64,000 nt of DNA from CAVVSQ01 sp963848825 (GTDB taxonomy: Bacteria; Planctomycetota; Planctomycetia; Gemmatales; Gemmataceae): the NCBI GenBank assembly GCA_963848825.1, contig CAWKFA010000003.1, positions 1 through 64,000 on the forward strand, written 5' to 3'. The notes below the pieces were generated by a model. It made no database searches and was not told the DNA's origin. It saw only the letters and a program-made list of their open reading frames with translations. Made by a program: the position numbers and the translations under genes. Shown here one piece after another: positions 1 to 10,151 of this stretch; the stretch's first letter is position 1, and every line of letters starts with the position of its first letter.

Positions 1-342
1 GGCAGCGATGCCCGCCAGTAGTTGATGGAGCGTCCGATTATCCCACCCTGGGCCCATTTTGAGCAGCAGGAATGCAGGCGCCACGCCGAAGCTGATACCA
101 TCGCACAAACTATCCAGTTCTCCCCCAAACTTGCTGGCCGTCTTGGAGAGGCGGGCCACGTAGCCGTCAAACATGTCGAATACCATGGCGGCCATGATGA
201 ACCAGCCGGCAGTGGCAAAATAGAGGTCGCAATCTTCGGGACGTTCGAAGGGGTTAATCTTGCTGGCGGAGGTGATGGCAATGAAGCCACAGATGCTGTT
301 TCCCAATGTCAACAACGTCGGCAAAACCGCGATTTTTTTCAC
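1..342 (-). CDS. pssA: CDP-diacylglycerol--serine O-phosphatidyltransferase, partial (C-terminus outside window)
   Basis: CDP-alcohol phosphatidyltransferase, an inner-membrane enzyme that makes phosphatidylserine from CDP-diacylglycerol and serine. Translating the minus strand from a GTG at 342 gives a protein beginning VKKIAVLPTLLTLGNSICGF, the usual start of bacterial PssA. At about residues 60-85 it carries the family signature D-x2-D-G-x2-A-R-x8-G-x3-D-x3-D (DMFDGYVAR, then GGELDSLCD), which binds the metal ions and CDP group. Hydrophobic segments flank the motif. A GGAG lies about ten bases before the GTG. The gene runs off the left edge, so roughly the last half is missing. The family is secure; serine as acceptor is inferred from the N-terminal similarity to PssA. 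Confidence 0.85.
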   Translation of the reverse strand, partial: MKKIAVLPTLLTLGNSICGFIAITSASKINPFERPEDCDLYFATAGWFIMAAMVFDMFDGYVARLSKTASKFGGELDSLCDGISFGVAPAFLLLKMGPGWDNRTLHQLLAGIAA

Positions 343-448
343 GGCAATCAAGCTCCGGCGGGATATTAGTGAATGAACAATAGCTCAGGGTAACCCATTC
401 GCGAGTGAACTTCCAGTCCCCTGGGCTTTTTTCTTCCGCGCACGCCAG

Positions 449-1831
449 TCAAATCTCCTCGAAACGAGCGGTAAAATGCCGCAAGATCGGCGCTTGATGA
501 ATGAGCTTTAAGCCCCTCACTTTGTCGGCTTCGTGGGCGAGATAAGCCAGGGCTTCCACCAGGTAATCGACGTGGCTCTGCGTGTAGACCCGGCGGGGGA
601 ACGTTAGCCGCACCAGGTCCAGCGGCGCGAAGGTTTCACTGCCGTCCGGTTGGTGCTTGCCAAACATCACGCTACCGATTTCGACCGCCCGAATGCCCGC
701 CGTTCGATAGAGCGCCACGCACAGCGCCTGCGCGGGATATTGGTCCTTCGGCAGGTGGGGCAGGATCTCCTGGGCGGGCAGGTATACCGCGTGGCCGCCT
801 GTCGGTTCAACGATTGGAATGCCGGCGGCAACGAGTTTCTCGCCAAGATAAGCGATCGATCGAATCCGATAGCGAAGATAGTCTTCCTCCAGTGCCTCAT
901 GCAGGCCGACCGCGATGGCTTCCATGTCATAGCCGGCCAGGCCGCCGTAAGTCGTGAAGCCTTCGGTGAGGATCAAATTGTTGGTGCATTTTTCGACCCA
1001 CGCGTCGTTGTTGAGGGCCAGAAAGCCGCCGATGTTGGCCATGCCGTCTTTCTTGGCGCTCATCGTGCAGCCATCGGCCAGGCCAAACATGGTGCGCGCG
1101 ATCGCCAGGGGCGTTTGCTCGCCCTGGCCCGCTTCGCGCTGTTTGATGAGCCAGGAATTCTCGGCGAAACGGCACGCATCGATGATGAGCGGGATGTTAA
1201 ACCGGTCGCAGACGCCGCGCACGCGCGCATATTCTCCAGGCTCACGGGTTGGCCGCCGCCGGAGTTATTCGTGACAGTAATCATCACCAGCGGCACGCGC
1301 TCCGGGGCCAACCTCGGCAAGGAGTTTGTCCAGGCGAGCCACATCCATGTTGCCCTTGAAAGGATGAAATAAATGGGGCTGCGTGCCTTCGGGAATTACC
1401 AGGTCGACGGCTTCCGCGCCGGTCGCCTCCACGTTGGCGCGGGTGGTATCGAAGTGGGTGTTATTGGGTACGATCTGCCCGGGCCGGCAAACGGCACCAA
1501 ACAAAATGCGCTCGGCCGCCCTGCCTTGATGCGTGGGAATGACATGGCGGTAGCCCGTAATGTCGCGAACCGCCTTTTCGAGCCGGTAAAAGGATCGACT
1601 GCCCGCGTAGCTTTCATCCCCCTGGATCATGGCGCTCCACTGAAACGTGCTCATCGCGCCCGTCCCGGAGTCGGTGAGCAGGTCGATGAGGACGTCTTCG
1701 GCATGGACCAGGAAAAGGTTGAAGCCCGCCTCGCGCAACACCTGCGTGCGCCGCTCGGGAGTGGTGGCGCGTATGGGTTCGACGCTCTTGATCCGAAATG
1801 GCTCGATGATCGTTTTGGGTTGGAACGACAT
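449..1831 (-). CDS. tnaA: Tryptophanase / beta-eliminating lyase, interrupted by two compensating frameshifts
   Basis: PLP-dependent beta-eliminating lyase of the tryptophanase/tyrosine phenol-lyase family, about 460 residues when repaired, which is the normal family length. N-terminal hallmarks are EPFRIKSVEP, LLTDSGTGAMS, GDESYAGSRSF and PTHQGR. The PLP lysine lies in TMSAKKDGMANIGGF, and the C-terminus ends LRHFTARFEEI. DACRFAENSWLIKQREAG and AGIRAVEIGS resemble tryptophanase more than tyrosine phenol-lyase, while TYGGLAGYDMEA is closer to the latter, so tryptophanase is preferred but not proven. The reading frame is lost at a CCCC run near 1310 (one extra C) and regained near 1223 (one base missing). 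The 85-base stretch between reads correctly (NSGGGQPVSLENMRA) in a second frame. Two compensating indels so close together suggest sequence error rather than decay. It is divergent from the MMPL gene. Confidence 0.82.
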
Positions 1832-2167
1832 AAAGGTGTTTTCGATGTTAATTTACTGACCAGGGTTTCGTTCGCTTGAACGGCACGTTTCTCTCATTTT
1901 ACCCTGTTTGCCTGGATGGAGGGGGAAGTGGCAACGGCTGCGTGCCGCCAACCTGTCCTGCCTTGATTTTTTTTGTCATTTTCGCTTTTTTGTTTAGAGC
2001 GCGATGTCATGGGCTGGTGGGATGAAAATAAGTTTGCCCATATTTGCTGTCTTGCCTGAACGCCGAAGGTACCGGGTTTAGGGTTAACTACCCTACAGTC
2101 CAGGCGTGTTGCTCTCCGATGATAGTTCCTGTCCATGCGCCTCGTGTCAGAAAGAGGACATCCCGGC

Positions 2168-4603
2168 ATGTTTCGCAAATTGGGTGAGTTCACGGCCCGT
2201 TTTCCCAAAAGCATTTGCGCTTTTTGGATCATCGCCGGCGTGTGCTTGACCGCTGTGGCGCCGCACTGGGACACCCAGGCCCAGGACGATGACATTCGCT
2301 TCATTCCCGATCGCTTCACCAGCGTGCGCGCCTACCAACTTCTCGCGCAGGCCTTTCCCAAGGACGTGTATGCCAGCAACCTGGTGTTCGCCCTCGAACG
2401 CCAGGACAGTCCCTTGACGGATAGCGACTTGCGACTCGTTGACCACCTCGTTGCCGATCTGAACGGACTGGGATTGGGCAAGGTGGAATCGTACCAGGAC
2501 GGCCTGCTGGGCTGCCGGCTCACCAGCATCGATCGCCAGTGCACTCTTATCCAGGTGCCCCTCAGCACCCCCTTCCTGGCCCTCGCGACCAAGTCGGCCG
2601 TCGAACGTGCCGACCAGGTTGTCGCCAAAAGGCTCGCCGAGTCCGCCCCGAGCGGTCTGCGTCTCTATACGACGGGGGCCGCGGGCGTCGGCCGGGACCT
2701 TAACAAGGTCTGTGGCGACAGTCTTGATGACACGACCCTGGCAACGGTGGTTTTGGTAATCGTCGTTCTCCTTTGCGTCTACCGCGCTCCCTTGCTGGCG
2801 CTGGTGCCGCTGATCACCATCGCTCTTTCCGTGTGGGTATCGCTCAAGTTATTGGCCATCATGACGCTCCTGCCCGGCGTGCACCTGGTCAACATCAGCA
2901 AGATCTTCGCGATTGTGATCCTTTACGGCGCGGGCACGGATTATTGTCTCTTCTTGATAAGCCGTTATCGCGAGGAACTGCGCTTTGGCCATGAAATCCC
3001 CGAGGCCCTGGCGCGCAGCATGGGCGGCGTTGGCGAAGCCTTGGCGGCCAGCGCGGGCACAGTCATGGTGGGCCTGGGTCTCATGGCAATGGCGGAATTC
3101 GCCAAGGTCCGCTATGCCGGGCCGGCCATCGCGCTCAGCCTGGGCGTGGCGCTCGTGGCGGCGCTCACGCTCACGCCGGCACTGTTGCGCCTCATGGGTG
3201 CGGCGGTGTTCTGGCCAGGCCGGCCGCCGGCCGCCGACACGCAAATCAGCCTGAGCGCAGAAGCACGGCCGCAGCGCCTTGGCCTGTGGGACTGGGTGAG
3301 CCATCGCGTCGCCGCGCGCCCCGTGCTGGTATGGGTGGTGGCCGTACTGATCCTCGCGCCTTTGGTTATCGTTGGCCTCCAGGTGCAGCCGGCCTACCGT
3401 GCCACGGGCGAACTGTCGCCGGCCACGGAAAGCCTGCAAGGTCTCAGCGCCATCCAGCGCCACTTCACGGCCGGGGAGATTGGCCCCGTCACCGTGCTGC
3501 TCGTGTCTGATACCGACTGGTCGAGCCGCGAAGGAATCCTGCAAATCAACCACCTGAGTCGCGGCTTCGCGCAGCTTGCCAACGTCGCTCATGTTCGCAG
3601 TTTGACGCAGCCGCTCGGCATGGGACTGATTAACTTGGCCCCCATGCCTGGTACGGAGAGTTGTTGGATTACCCGTGCCTTGACGTTACTGGAACCGCTC
3701 ATCGAGAATTTCCGCGAGGACATGTACGATTTGGCGCGCGAGCATTACGTTGCCAAGATCAGTGGCGACACCGAGCCCGATGCGACAGGCGCGGCCGGGT
3801 CTGCTGCCCCTCGGTACGTGACGCGCCTGGACATCATTCTGAAATCCGATCCGTTCGACAATCAGAGCATCGCCACTCTCAAGCTCATTCAAACCTGGCT
3901 TAACGACGTGCTGCCAAAGTACTCCCTGGTAGGGAAGGTTCAGGCCGAATGTTATGGCATCACTGCCAACGGTCAGGATTTGGCGGAGGTCACGGAGGCG
4001 GACCGCCATCGCGTCAATGCCCTCGTGCTGTTGGCAATCTTTGTCATCCTGTTCGCGCTCGTGCGTCATCTGGGGCTGGCCGCCTATTTGCTGGTAACCG
4101 TGCTGGCCAGTTATTTCGCGGCGCTGGGGGCCACGGTCCTCATGGGAGCGCTTTGGTCCGGACAGCCTGTCACCAGCATCGACTGGCGCGTGCCCTTCTT
4201 TTTGTTCACGATACTGGTGGCGGTCGGCGAAGATTACAACATTTTGCTCGTAAGCAGGGCGTTGCAGGAACGGCGTCGTTTTGGCGCCGTGGAAGGCATG
4301 CGCCGTGCCCTCGCCACAACCGGCGGCGCCATCACTTCCTGCGGCCTCATCATGGCCGGCACCTTCGCGACGCTCATGCTGGCCGGGCCGGGGACGCTTT
4401 TTCAAGTCGGCTTTGCCCTGGCGTTCGGCGTGCTCGTCGATACGTTTCTCGTGCGTCCATTTCTGGTCCCGGCGTTTGCCATGGTCTTTTGGTGTGACGG
4501 AGGCTGGGGCGTGAAGAAACACGCCGAAGCGCCCGGCGCCAGCGCCGAGGAATCCTCGGCCGAGGTCGAGCGACTTCTGAACGAAATGAAACGGGCGGCC
4601 TGA
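2168..4603 (+). CDS. MMPL/RND family transporter
   Basis: Inner-membrane exporter of the MMPL branch of the RND superfamily, 811 residues. It has the duplicated RND layout: one N-terminal helix, a periplasmic domain, a block of about five helices, then the same again. Each helix block contains an acidic-tyrosine pair, GTDYCLFLISRYREE near residue 257 and GEDYNILLVSR near residue 686. These correspond to the two Asp-Tyr proton-relay pairs known from MmpL3. The ATG at 2168 is chosen over the one at 2135 because AGAGGA stands nine bases before it and the protein then begins MFRKLGEFTARFPK, a typical MMPL start. It ends in a hydrophilic tail rich in Ala and Glu. The cargo cannot be read from sequence; lipids or hopanoids are typical for the family. 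It has no obvious operon partner. Confidence 0.88.
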   Translation: MFRKLGEFTARFPKSICAFWIIAGVCLTAVAPHWDTQAQDDDIRFIPDRFTSVRAYQLLAQAFPKDVYASNLVFALERQDSPLTDSDLRLVDHLVADLNGLGLGKVESYQDGLLGCRLTSIDRQCTLIQVPLSTPFLALATKSAVERADQVVAKRLAESAPSGLRLYTTGAAGVGRDLNKVCGDSLDDTTLATVVLVIVVLLCVYRAPLLALVPLITIALSVWVSLKLLAIMTLLPGVHLVNISKIFAIVILYGAGTDYCLFLISRYREELRFGHEIPEALARSMGGVGEALAASAGTVMVGLGLMAMAEFAKVRYAGPAIALSLGVALVAALTLTPALLRLMGAAVFWPGRPPAADTQISLSAEARPQRLGLWDWVSHRVAARPVLVWVVAVLILAPLVIVGLQVQPAYRATGELSPATESLQGLSAIQRHFTAGEIGPVTVLLVSDTDWSSREGILQINHLSRGFAQLANVAHVRSLTQPLGMGLINLAPMPGTESCWITRALTLLEPLIENFREDMYDLAREHYVAKISGDTEPDATGAAGSAAPRYVTRLDIILKSDPFDNQSIATLKLIQTWLNDVLPKYSLVGKVQAECYGITANGQDLAEVTEADRHRVNALVLLAIFVILFALVRHLGLAAYLLVTVLASYFAALGATVLMGALWSGQPVTSIDWRVPFFLFTILVAVGEDYNILLVSRALQERRRFGAVEGMRRALATTGGAITSCGLIMAGTFATLMLAGPGTLFQVGFALAFGVLVDTFLVRPFLVPAFAMVFWCDGGWGVKKHAEAPGASAEESSAEVERLLNEMKRAA

Positions 4604-4958
4604 TCTCACCAGACGTCGTCATCCATTCTTCAAGTCGTTCCTGGCGCGTGGGACCTGGCTGGCGCTGCGCATCTGGCCGACGGCCAAAACTACCAACACC
4701 GGGGCAGGTCTTACAACCTGCCATCCCTTTAGCCCTCGCGGCCTGTAATATTTACAAGTCATTTTCGGCGTTGTCCTTGAAGGCGCCTTTGTTGTTCCTA
4801 ACCCGAAACTCCTCTCCCGTCGCATATTAGGTCCGGTCTTTTAAATAAATCTGCCCGGGTGGACTGGCCCGGCTCATGTTTTGCTTTTAGAGTTGTCGCG
4901 GACATATCTCTGCAACAGGCACATCGGCCTGGATCCTTTCTCGTGGAGGCGCTCGGGC

Positions 4959-5987
4959 ATGCAACGCCGCTATTTGCTAGCTATTCTCGTCGGCGTTTGG
5001 GCTTGCATGGGCGCCCAGTTCCGCACCCCCAACTTTATCGTGAATGCGCCGACCCCGCAGATTGCCCAACAGATCGGCCAGCACGCTGAACACTACCGCC
5101 GCGAAAAGGCCACACTCTGGCTGGGACAGGAAATGCCTACCTGGCCGCAACCCTGTCCCTTGTACGTGCAAGTCAACATGGAAGGGCCCAGCGGTGCCAC
5201 TTCCTTTCATTTCGGGCAGGGCCAGGTCCTGGGCATGAAGATGGAGATTCAAGGCCCGCTCGATCGTCTGCTGGCGAGCGTGTTACCCCATGAGATCACG
5301 CACACTGTTTTCGCGTTTCACTTTCGCCAGCCCGTGCCGCGCTGGGCGGACGAAGGGGGCTCCGTTCTTTCCGAGGATGATCTGGAGAAAGATCGCCATG
5401 ACAAGCTGACCCGTTCGATCCTCAACCAGGGACAACAAATCCCCATGCGCCGGCTGCTGTCGCTCAAGGAATATCCGCGTGAGGTGATGTGTCTGTATGC
5501 TCAGGGCTATTCCATGTCCGACTTCCTGGTCAAACGCAGCGACCGGCGCACCTTTCTCGCCTTTGTGGGACATGGCATGCAAAACGGGTGGGATAGCGCG
5601 GCCCAAAGCTTTTATGGGCACCGTAGCGTCGAGGAACTCGAAGAGGCCTGGCTCAAACACCTGCGCAATACGAAGAACCACCCGGAAACGCTCCTGGCCA
5701 AAGACGGCGGCAAAACTCAGGGAACCCAGACGGCCCGCAACATCGTACGACTTACCGTGCCCCCGGCGCAGCCGCTCGACCCGGCTCCCATCGTGCGTGG
5801 AGCCAGACCGAACAACGATCAGGTTGGTCAGCGCTTCACGACACCCGAGGCCACGTTTGGGCCGACCTGGCAACCCGTTTACCCCTTGCCGGTGGCGCCG
5901 GTAAACTATGCTCCTGACTCCAGCGCCGGCGACCGCTCCCATGGGTCAAACCCCGAGCCCGGTTCAGCTAGGCCCTCCGCAATATAG
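4959..5987 (+). CDS. Secreted gluzincin-like metallopeptidase, hypothetical
   Basis: Protein of 342 residues with an N-terminal signal peptide (MQRRYLLAILVGVWACMGAQF). The zinc-peptidase signature HEITH lies at about residues 110-114, followed some 20 residues later by WADEG, whose Glu would be the third zinc ligand of a gluzincin. This layout is common in planctomycete peptidase_MA-like proteins. The C-terminal third is rich in Pro, Ala and Gln with no recognisable domain. The start at 4959 is preferred to 4881 because GGAGG lies nine bases before it and it gives a clean signal peptide. It is followed by a strong hairpin terminator. Extracellular or periplasmic proteolysis is an inference; no substrate is evident. 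Confidence 0.7.
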   Translation: MQRRYLLAILVGVWACMGAQFRTPNFIVNAPTPQIAQQIGQHAEHYRREKATLWLGQEMPTWPQPCPLYVQVNMEGPSGATSFHFGQGQVLGMKMEIQGPLDRLLASVLPHEITHTVFAFHFRQPVPRWADEGGSVLSEDDLEKDRHDKLTRSILNQGQQIPMRRLLSLKEYPREVMCLYAQGYSMSDFLVKRSDRRTFLAFVGHGMQNGWDSAAQSFYGHRSVEELEEAWLKHLRNTKNHPETLLAKDGGKTQGTQTARNIVRLTVPPAQPLDPAPIVRGARPNNDQVGQRFTTPEATFGPTWQPVYPLPVAPVNYAPDSSAGDRSHGSNPEPGSARPSAI

Positions 5988-6063
5988 TCCTCCGGCTCAG
6001 CAGGATGCCGGCCACCGTTTCTCCGGTCGGTTTCCCACGGCAGCAGTAGCACTCCGCCTGGCA

Positions 6064-6110
6064 AAAAAGGGGACGACAGCCCTGAACTTCAGGGCTGTCG
6101 TCCCCTTTTT
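6064..6110. terminator. Bidirectional intrinsic terminator, 23-bp stem
   Basis: Perfect inverted repeat with arms 6064-6086 and 6088-6110. A GC-rich core (GGGGACGACAGCCCTGAA) is bounded by five A on one side and five T on the other, so both strands give a hairpin followed by a U run. It lies exactly between the convergent peptidase gene (+) and the E2 gene (-), as expected of a shared terminator. Confidence 0.9.
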
Positions 6111-6128
6111 GCGCTGAGCTCATCTGCG

Positions 6129-7310
6129 CTAGACGGCCAATAATATTGGGTTCTTCAGATGTTGCATGACGGCATTGCCGAACGCGGTGCCGATGGCGCC
6201 GTCCAGGACCCGGTGATCGAAGGAAAAGGACAGATACACCATGTCGGCGGCCCGTATCTGGCCGTGGTTGTCGAACACCGGTCGCTTGACAATTTTGCCG
6301 ATGCCGAGAATGGCGACTTGCGGAAGATGAATGATCGGCGTGGCGAATAAACCGCCGAGGTTGCCAATCGAGGTGATCGTGAAAGTGCCTCCTAGCTGGT
6401 CGTCGCGTTTGGCCTGGCCGGCACGCGCATCGGCCGACAAGCGGTCAATCTCCCGCGCAATATCCATCAAGCTCAAACGATCCGCGTCATGCACCACGGG
6501 CACGAGCAGGCCGCTCGGCGTGGCCACGGCGATGCCGATGTGGTAAACGTCGTGCAGGACGATCTCGCCCGCCACCTCATCGAGCGAGGCGTTGACGAGG
6601 GGCACTTCTTTGAGCGCTTGCACCACCGCTTTGACCAAAAACGCCAGATACGAAATTTTGGGCCCCTCTTTGGAGGGATTGGCACGCAAGCCGTCACGGG
6701 CCTGCACCAGCGCGGTGGCATCGAATTCGTCGACATAAGTGTAGTGGGGAATCGAGTGCGTTGATTCCACCATGTGCTCGGCGATCATGCGGCGGACGCC
6801 CTGGTATTTGATCCTGGTCCCAGGAGTGCCGAATTGATCCGCGGCGGCCGCCTTCTTTGGGCCGGATGTTTGTGACCCGTTGGTCAGATCTTCCACCAGT
6901 ACGCGGCCGCCTGGCCCCGACCCCTTCACTTTGGCAATATCCAGTCCGAGCTGACGTGCCAGCAAGCGCACCGAGGGCGCGGTGCTGACTCCCGAGGAGG
7001 AAGTCTGTCGGAGGACGGGCCCGGCTGCCGCGGTAACACTGGCCGGCGGCCCGGCAGCCACCGGCGCGGACGCCATGGCCGATTCTTCGTAGACGAGCAC
7101 CGTATCGCCGATTTTTAGCTTTTGGCCCTCTTTGACTTTGAAGGATGTGATGGTGCCGGCGAAGGGCGCTGGCACCTCCATGGTGGCCTTGTCGGTGAGC
7201 ACTTCCAGGAGACCTGCACCGGGCTTGACCTGGTCTCCTTCCTTGACAAGCCAGCGCGACATCTCCGCCTCATAGACGCCTTCGCCCAGCTCGGGAAGTT
7301 TGAAATCCAT
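6129..7310 (-). CDS. Dihydrolipoamide acyltransferase, E2 of a 2-oxo acid dehydrogenase complex
   Basis: E2 core enzyme that passes the acyl group from lipoamide to CoA, 393 residues. Domain order: a single N-terminal lipoyl domain with its lipoyl lysine at residue 41 (DKATMEV); an Ala/Pro linker; a peripheral-subunit-binding domain around residues 112-143 (RLLARQLGLDIAKVKGSGPG, then GRVLVEDL); and the catalytic domain ending in FSFDHRVLDG, with His at about 366 and Asp at about 370 as catalytic residues. One lipoyl domain and the overall length fit pyruvate or branched-chain E2, and sequence alone does not separate them. E1 and E3 genes are not in the window. A lipoate ligase that could modify it lies two genes away. 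It follows the YjhG-like gene on the same strand after about 70 bases. Confidence 0.9.
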   Translation of the reverse strand: MDFKLPELGEGVYEAEMSRWLVKEGDQVKPGAGLLEVLTDKATMEVPAPFAGTITSFKVKEGQKLKIGDTVLVYEESAMASAPVAAGPPASVTAAAGPVLRQTSSSGVSTAPSVRLLARQLGLDIAKVKGSGPGGRVLVEDLTNGSQTSGPKKAAAADQFGTPGTRIKYQGVRRMIAEHMVESTHSIPHYTYVDEFDATALVQARDGLRANPSKEGPKISYLAFLVKAVVQALKEVPLVNASLDEVAGEIVLHDVYHIGIAVATPSGLLVPVVHDADRLSLMDIAREIDRLSADARAGQAKRDDQLGGTFTITSIGNLGGLFATPIIHLPQVAILGIGKIVKRPVFDNHGQIRAADMVYLSFSFDHRVLDGAIGTAFGNAVMQHLKNPILLAV

Positions 7311-7382
7311 TTTAATCGCCCTTCACCTTTTCAGCTTTCGCTCTGAAAAACAGAAAATCAGATAGAGAGGATAGCCCGAAGC

Positions 7383-9329
7383 CTAACCGCCCAGGCGGGC
7401 CACAATCGCATCAGTATCGTAAACGCAACCACCCCAGGTGCCGCCGCCGGCGCGTTGCAGCGCCGCCCAGAGCCTGGTGTCGCTGGGAAGCTGGGGGTCA
7501 GCCGCCAGGTCGGGACGCAATGGTCGCTCGGCCAGGACGTGCGTACCCTCGTCAGCACTGAACTCGCGCTGTCCATCGCCGATCAAATCGATGCTGCCTT
7601 CGAGCCGGGTCCGATCCACTATTATTTGTATTCGGTCGCCATCGCGTACCTTGCCAATTGGCCCGCCCGCCAACGCTTCCGGGCCGATGTGGCCGATACA
7701 GGCACCCGTGGATACCCCTGAGAAACGGGCATCGGTGAGTACCGCTATGTGTTTGCCGAAACTGAGGTGCTTGAGCGCACTCGTGATCTGATAGACCTCT
7801 TCCATGCCGGCACCCATCGGGCCCCGGCAGATAAGCACAATGATATCGCCGGGCTGGACCCGGCCGGCTCCGTGGCTTTTGATCGCCGCCACCGCGGCGC
7901 GCTCGGTAAGAAACACGCGTGCGGGACCGGCCTTGCGATAGATGCCATCGGCATCGACCACGGTCGGATCAATGGCCGTGCTTTTGATGATCGCCCCTTC
8001 GGGGGCGAGGTTGCCTCGCGGAAAGGTGACGGTGGACGTCAACCCCTTCTCCTTGGCGCGGGCGGGACTCATGATCACATTGTCCGGATCGACTCCATCC
8101 TTGGCGCTTAGCACCTCGCGCAGCCGTTTTCTGCGTTCGGAACCTGCCCACCAATCGAGCACCTTCGCCAGCGGTTGCCCGCATGCCGTCAAGGCTTCCT
8201 CTTTGAGTAAGCCGAGAGCGCGCAGGTGCAACATAACTTCGGGAACGCCGCCCGCCAAAAAGACGCGAACCGTTGGATGTCCCACCGGGCCGTTGGGCAG
8301 GGCGTCCACCAGGCGCGGGACCCGGCTATTGATCTGATGCCAATCCTCGACCGTGGGACGGCGCAAACCGGCTTCATAAGCGATGGCCGGAATGTGCAGC
8401 ACCAGATTGGTGGACCCGCCAAACGCCGCGTGCACACTCATGGCATTGTGGAGAGCTGCGGGCGTGAGGATTTTGCTCATGGAGAGGCCGTCTCTGGCCA
8501 GCTGGACAAGGGCGCGCGCCGAGCGCCGCGCCATATCGAGCCAAATCGGTTGGCCAGAAGGCGCGAGCGCGGAGTGGGGCAGGGCCATGCCGAGCGCCTC
8601 GCCCACGACCTGCGCGGTGGCGGCGGTACCCAGAAACTGACAGCCGCCGCCAGGGCTGGCGCAGGCGCGACAGCCAAGATCAGCGGCTTGCTCAAGGGTG
8701 ATCTCCCCATGCGCGAAGCGGGCGCCGATCGACTGCACCTTGCCGGCATCCTCGCCGACGGTGGGCGGCAAGGTCACGCCGCCGGGCACCAGCACGCAGG
8801 GCAGGTCATGCATGCCCGCCAGGGCCATCATCATGGCCGGCAACCCTTTGTCGCAAGTCGCCACGCCCAGCACGCCCTTGCGGGTCGGCAGCGACCGTAT
8901 CAGGCGACGAAGCACCATGGCCGCGTCGTTGCGATAAGGCAGGCTATCCATCATGCCGGTCGTTCCTTGCGTTCGACCGTCGCAAGGATCGGTGACATAG
9001 CCCGCGAAAGGAACGGCGCCAAGCCTCTTCAGTTCTTCGGCCGCGGCCTTCATGAGCAGGCCGACTTCCCAGTGGCCCGTGTGGTAACCGAGAGCGATCG
9101 GCGAGCCGTCTTCGGCGCGGATACCGCCCTGGGTGCTCAAGATGAGGAATTCGCGCCGGCTCAGTTCGGTGGGCTTCCAACCCATGCCGACGTCCATGCT
9201 CAGGCCGAAGATATCGCCGCTGGGAGCTTCCCGCAGCATTTCTTCGGTAAGCGGTAGGCTGCCGGCCGGTCCGGCGGCGCTGGTTTGAATGTCGTAAAAA
9301 GCGGAATCGCCGTCAAGAATTGGATCCAT
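7383..9329 (-). CDS. IlvD/Edd family dehydratase, YjhG/YagF (D-xylonate dehydratase) type
   Basis: Iron-sulfur dehydratase of the IlvD/Edd superfamily, 648 residues, longer than IlvD (about 560) and matching the YjhG/YagF branch whose E. coli members dehydrate D-xylonate. Candidate cluster cysteines are in DPCDGRTQG, ATCDKGLPAMM and ASPGGGCQFLGTAATAQ. The C-terminal swivel domain is recognisable in GMEEVYQITSALKHL and LTDARFSGVSTGACIGHIGPEA. The start MDPILDG with the following SAFYDIQTSAAGPAGSLP is characteristic of this branch. The likely role is oxidative pentose or sugar-acid catabolism, giving a 2-keto-3-deoxy acid. The substrate is inferred only from family placement. It is divergent from the lipoate ligase. 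Confidence 0.88.
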   Translation of the reverse strand: MDPILDGDSAFYDIQTSAAGPAGSLPLTEEMLREAPSGDIFGLSMDVGMGWKPTELSRREFLILSTQGGIRAEDGSPIALGYHTGHWEVGLLMKAAAEELKRLGAVPFAGYVTDPCDGRTQGTTGMMDSLPYRNDAAMVLRRLIRSLPTRKGVLGVATCDKGLPAMMMALAGMHDLPCVLVPGGVTLPPTVGEDAGKVQSIGARFAHGEITLEQAADLGCRACASPGGGCQFLGTAATAQVVGEALGMALPHSALAPSGQPIWLDMARRSARALVQLARDGLSMSKILTPAALHNAMSVHAAFGGSTNLVLHIPAIAYEAGLRRPTVEDWHQINSRVPRLVDALPNGPVGHPTVRVFLAGGVPEVMLHLRALGLLKEEALTACGQPLAKVLDWWAGSERRKRLREVLSAKDGVDPDNVIMSPARAKEKGLTSTVTFPRGNLAPEGAIIKSTAIDPTVVDADGIYRKAGPARVFLTERAAVAAIKSHGAGRVQPGDIIVLICRGPMGAGMEEVYQITSALKHLSFGKHIAVLTDARFSGVSTGACIGHIGPEALAGGPIGKVRDGDRIQIIVDRTRLEGSIDLIGDGQREFSADEGTHVLAERPLRPDLAADPQLPSDTRLWAALQRAGGGTWGGCVYDTDAIVARLGG

Positions 9330-9435
9330 AGGGCATATCGTCGTGAACGGCCGCGCTCTGTCTTGGCGCGGGCTGGAGGACTTTGGTGGTTAGCTGCACT
9401 TCCCCCGATTATACCGAAAGCCTAAGAATGATGTC

Positions 9436-10147
9436 ATGTTTTTCCTTGCCAGCACTCTGCCGACCCTGGCCGCGAACCTGGCGCTGGACGAAGCGCTCTT
9501 GCTTCAGGCAGAGGCCGAGGGGCTCGCGCTGTTACGGGTGTGGAATTGGCCGCAATATGCGGTCGTACTGGCGCTGGCGGCAGCTGGGCCGACGACGTCG
9601 AAGACGAGGCTTGCCGCGACGACAGTGTGCCGGTCTGGCGACGTTCCAGCGGAGGCGGCACCGTCGTCCTCGGGCCGGGGTGCCTGCTCTTTACTCTGGT
9701 GTTGCCGTACGTCCATCATCCGGCCCTGAAAGAGCTGCGGTCTTCTTATCGCTACATTTTGACTGAAGTCGCCGAGGCGTTGCGGGACATCGCACCGGAC
9801 ATCGAGCAGGCGGGCATCAGCGATTTGGTGTGGGAGGGGCGCAAGTTTTCCGGCAATTCGCAGCAGCGCAAGCGGTCCCATTTACTACACCATGGCACGC
9901 TGCTCCACAATTGCGATTTGACCAGGATTGCCCGCTATTTAAAGCAACCGCCACGCCAGCCCGCGTACCGGGAGGGCCGAGCCCATGTGGAATTCTTGCG
10001 GAATCTCCCCGCGACGGAAGAAATGTTGATCGAGCGCCTGCGTTTGCGCTGGCAGGCGCTCACCAAGCTGACCGACTGGCCGCGCGAATTGTTGGCGAAC
10101 TCGTGGAGGAGAAGTTTGGCCAGGAGGAGTGGACGAGGCGTCGTTAA
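9436..10147 (+). CDS. Lipoate--protein ligase A family protein, frameshifted
   Basis: Biotin/lipoate A/B protein ligase-fold enzyme that transfers lipoate or octanoate to lipoyl-domain lysines. The N-terminus FFLASTLPTLAANLALDEAL and the core VPVWRRSSGGGTVVLGPGCL (the RRxxGGGxVxHxxG lipoate-binding loop with His replaced by Leu) identify the family; SDLVWEGRKFSGNSQQRK supplies the conserved lysine region. Near 9570 one G is missing: restoring GGG in CTGGGCGCTGG gives VVLGAGGSWADDV and rejoins the frames. A second shift near 10092 is needed to reach the C-terminus GELVEEKFGQEEWTRRR ending at 10147. Both look like sequencing deletions. The E2 encoded two genes away is a plausible substrate. Confidence 0.75.
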
Positions 10148-10151
10148 GCCG

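Noticed and set aside
1894..2319. 141-codon minus-strand frame upstream of the MMPL gene
   Set aside because: It overlaps the MMPL start and its ribosome binding site, has no ribosome binding site of its own and a Lys/Gln-rich random-looking sequence.
4604..4958. Possible small gene between the MMPL and peptidase genes
   Set aside because: The only open frame (about 60 codons) lacks a ribosome binding site and resembles no protein; the stretch appears non-coding.
8226..9257. 343-codon open frame on the plus strand
   Set aside because: Shadow of the YjhG/YagF-type dehydratase gene; composition is typical of a reverse-strand artefact.
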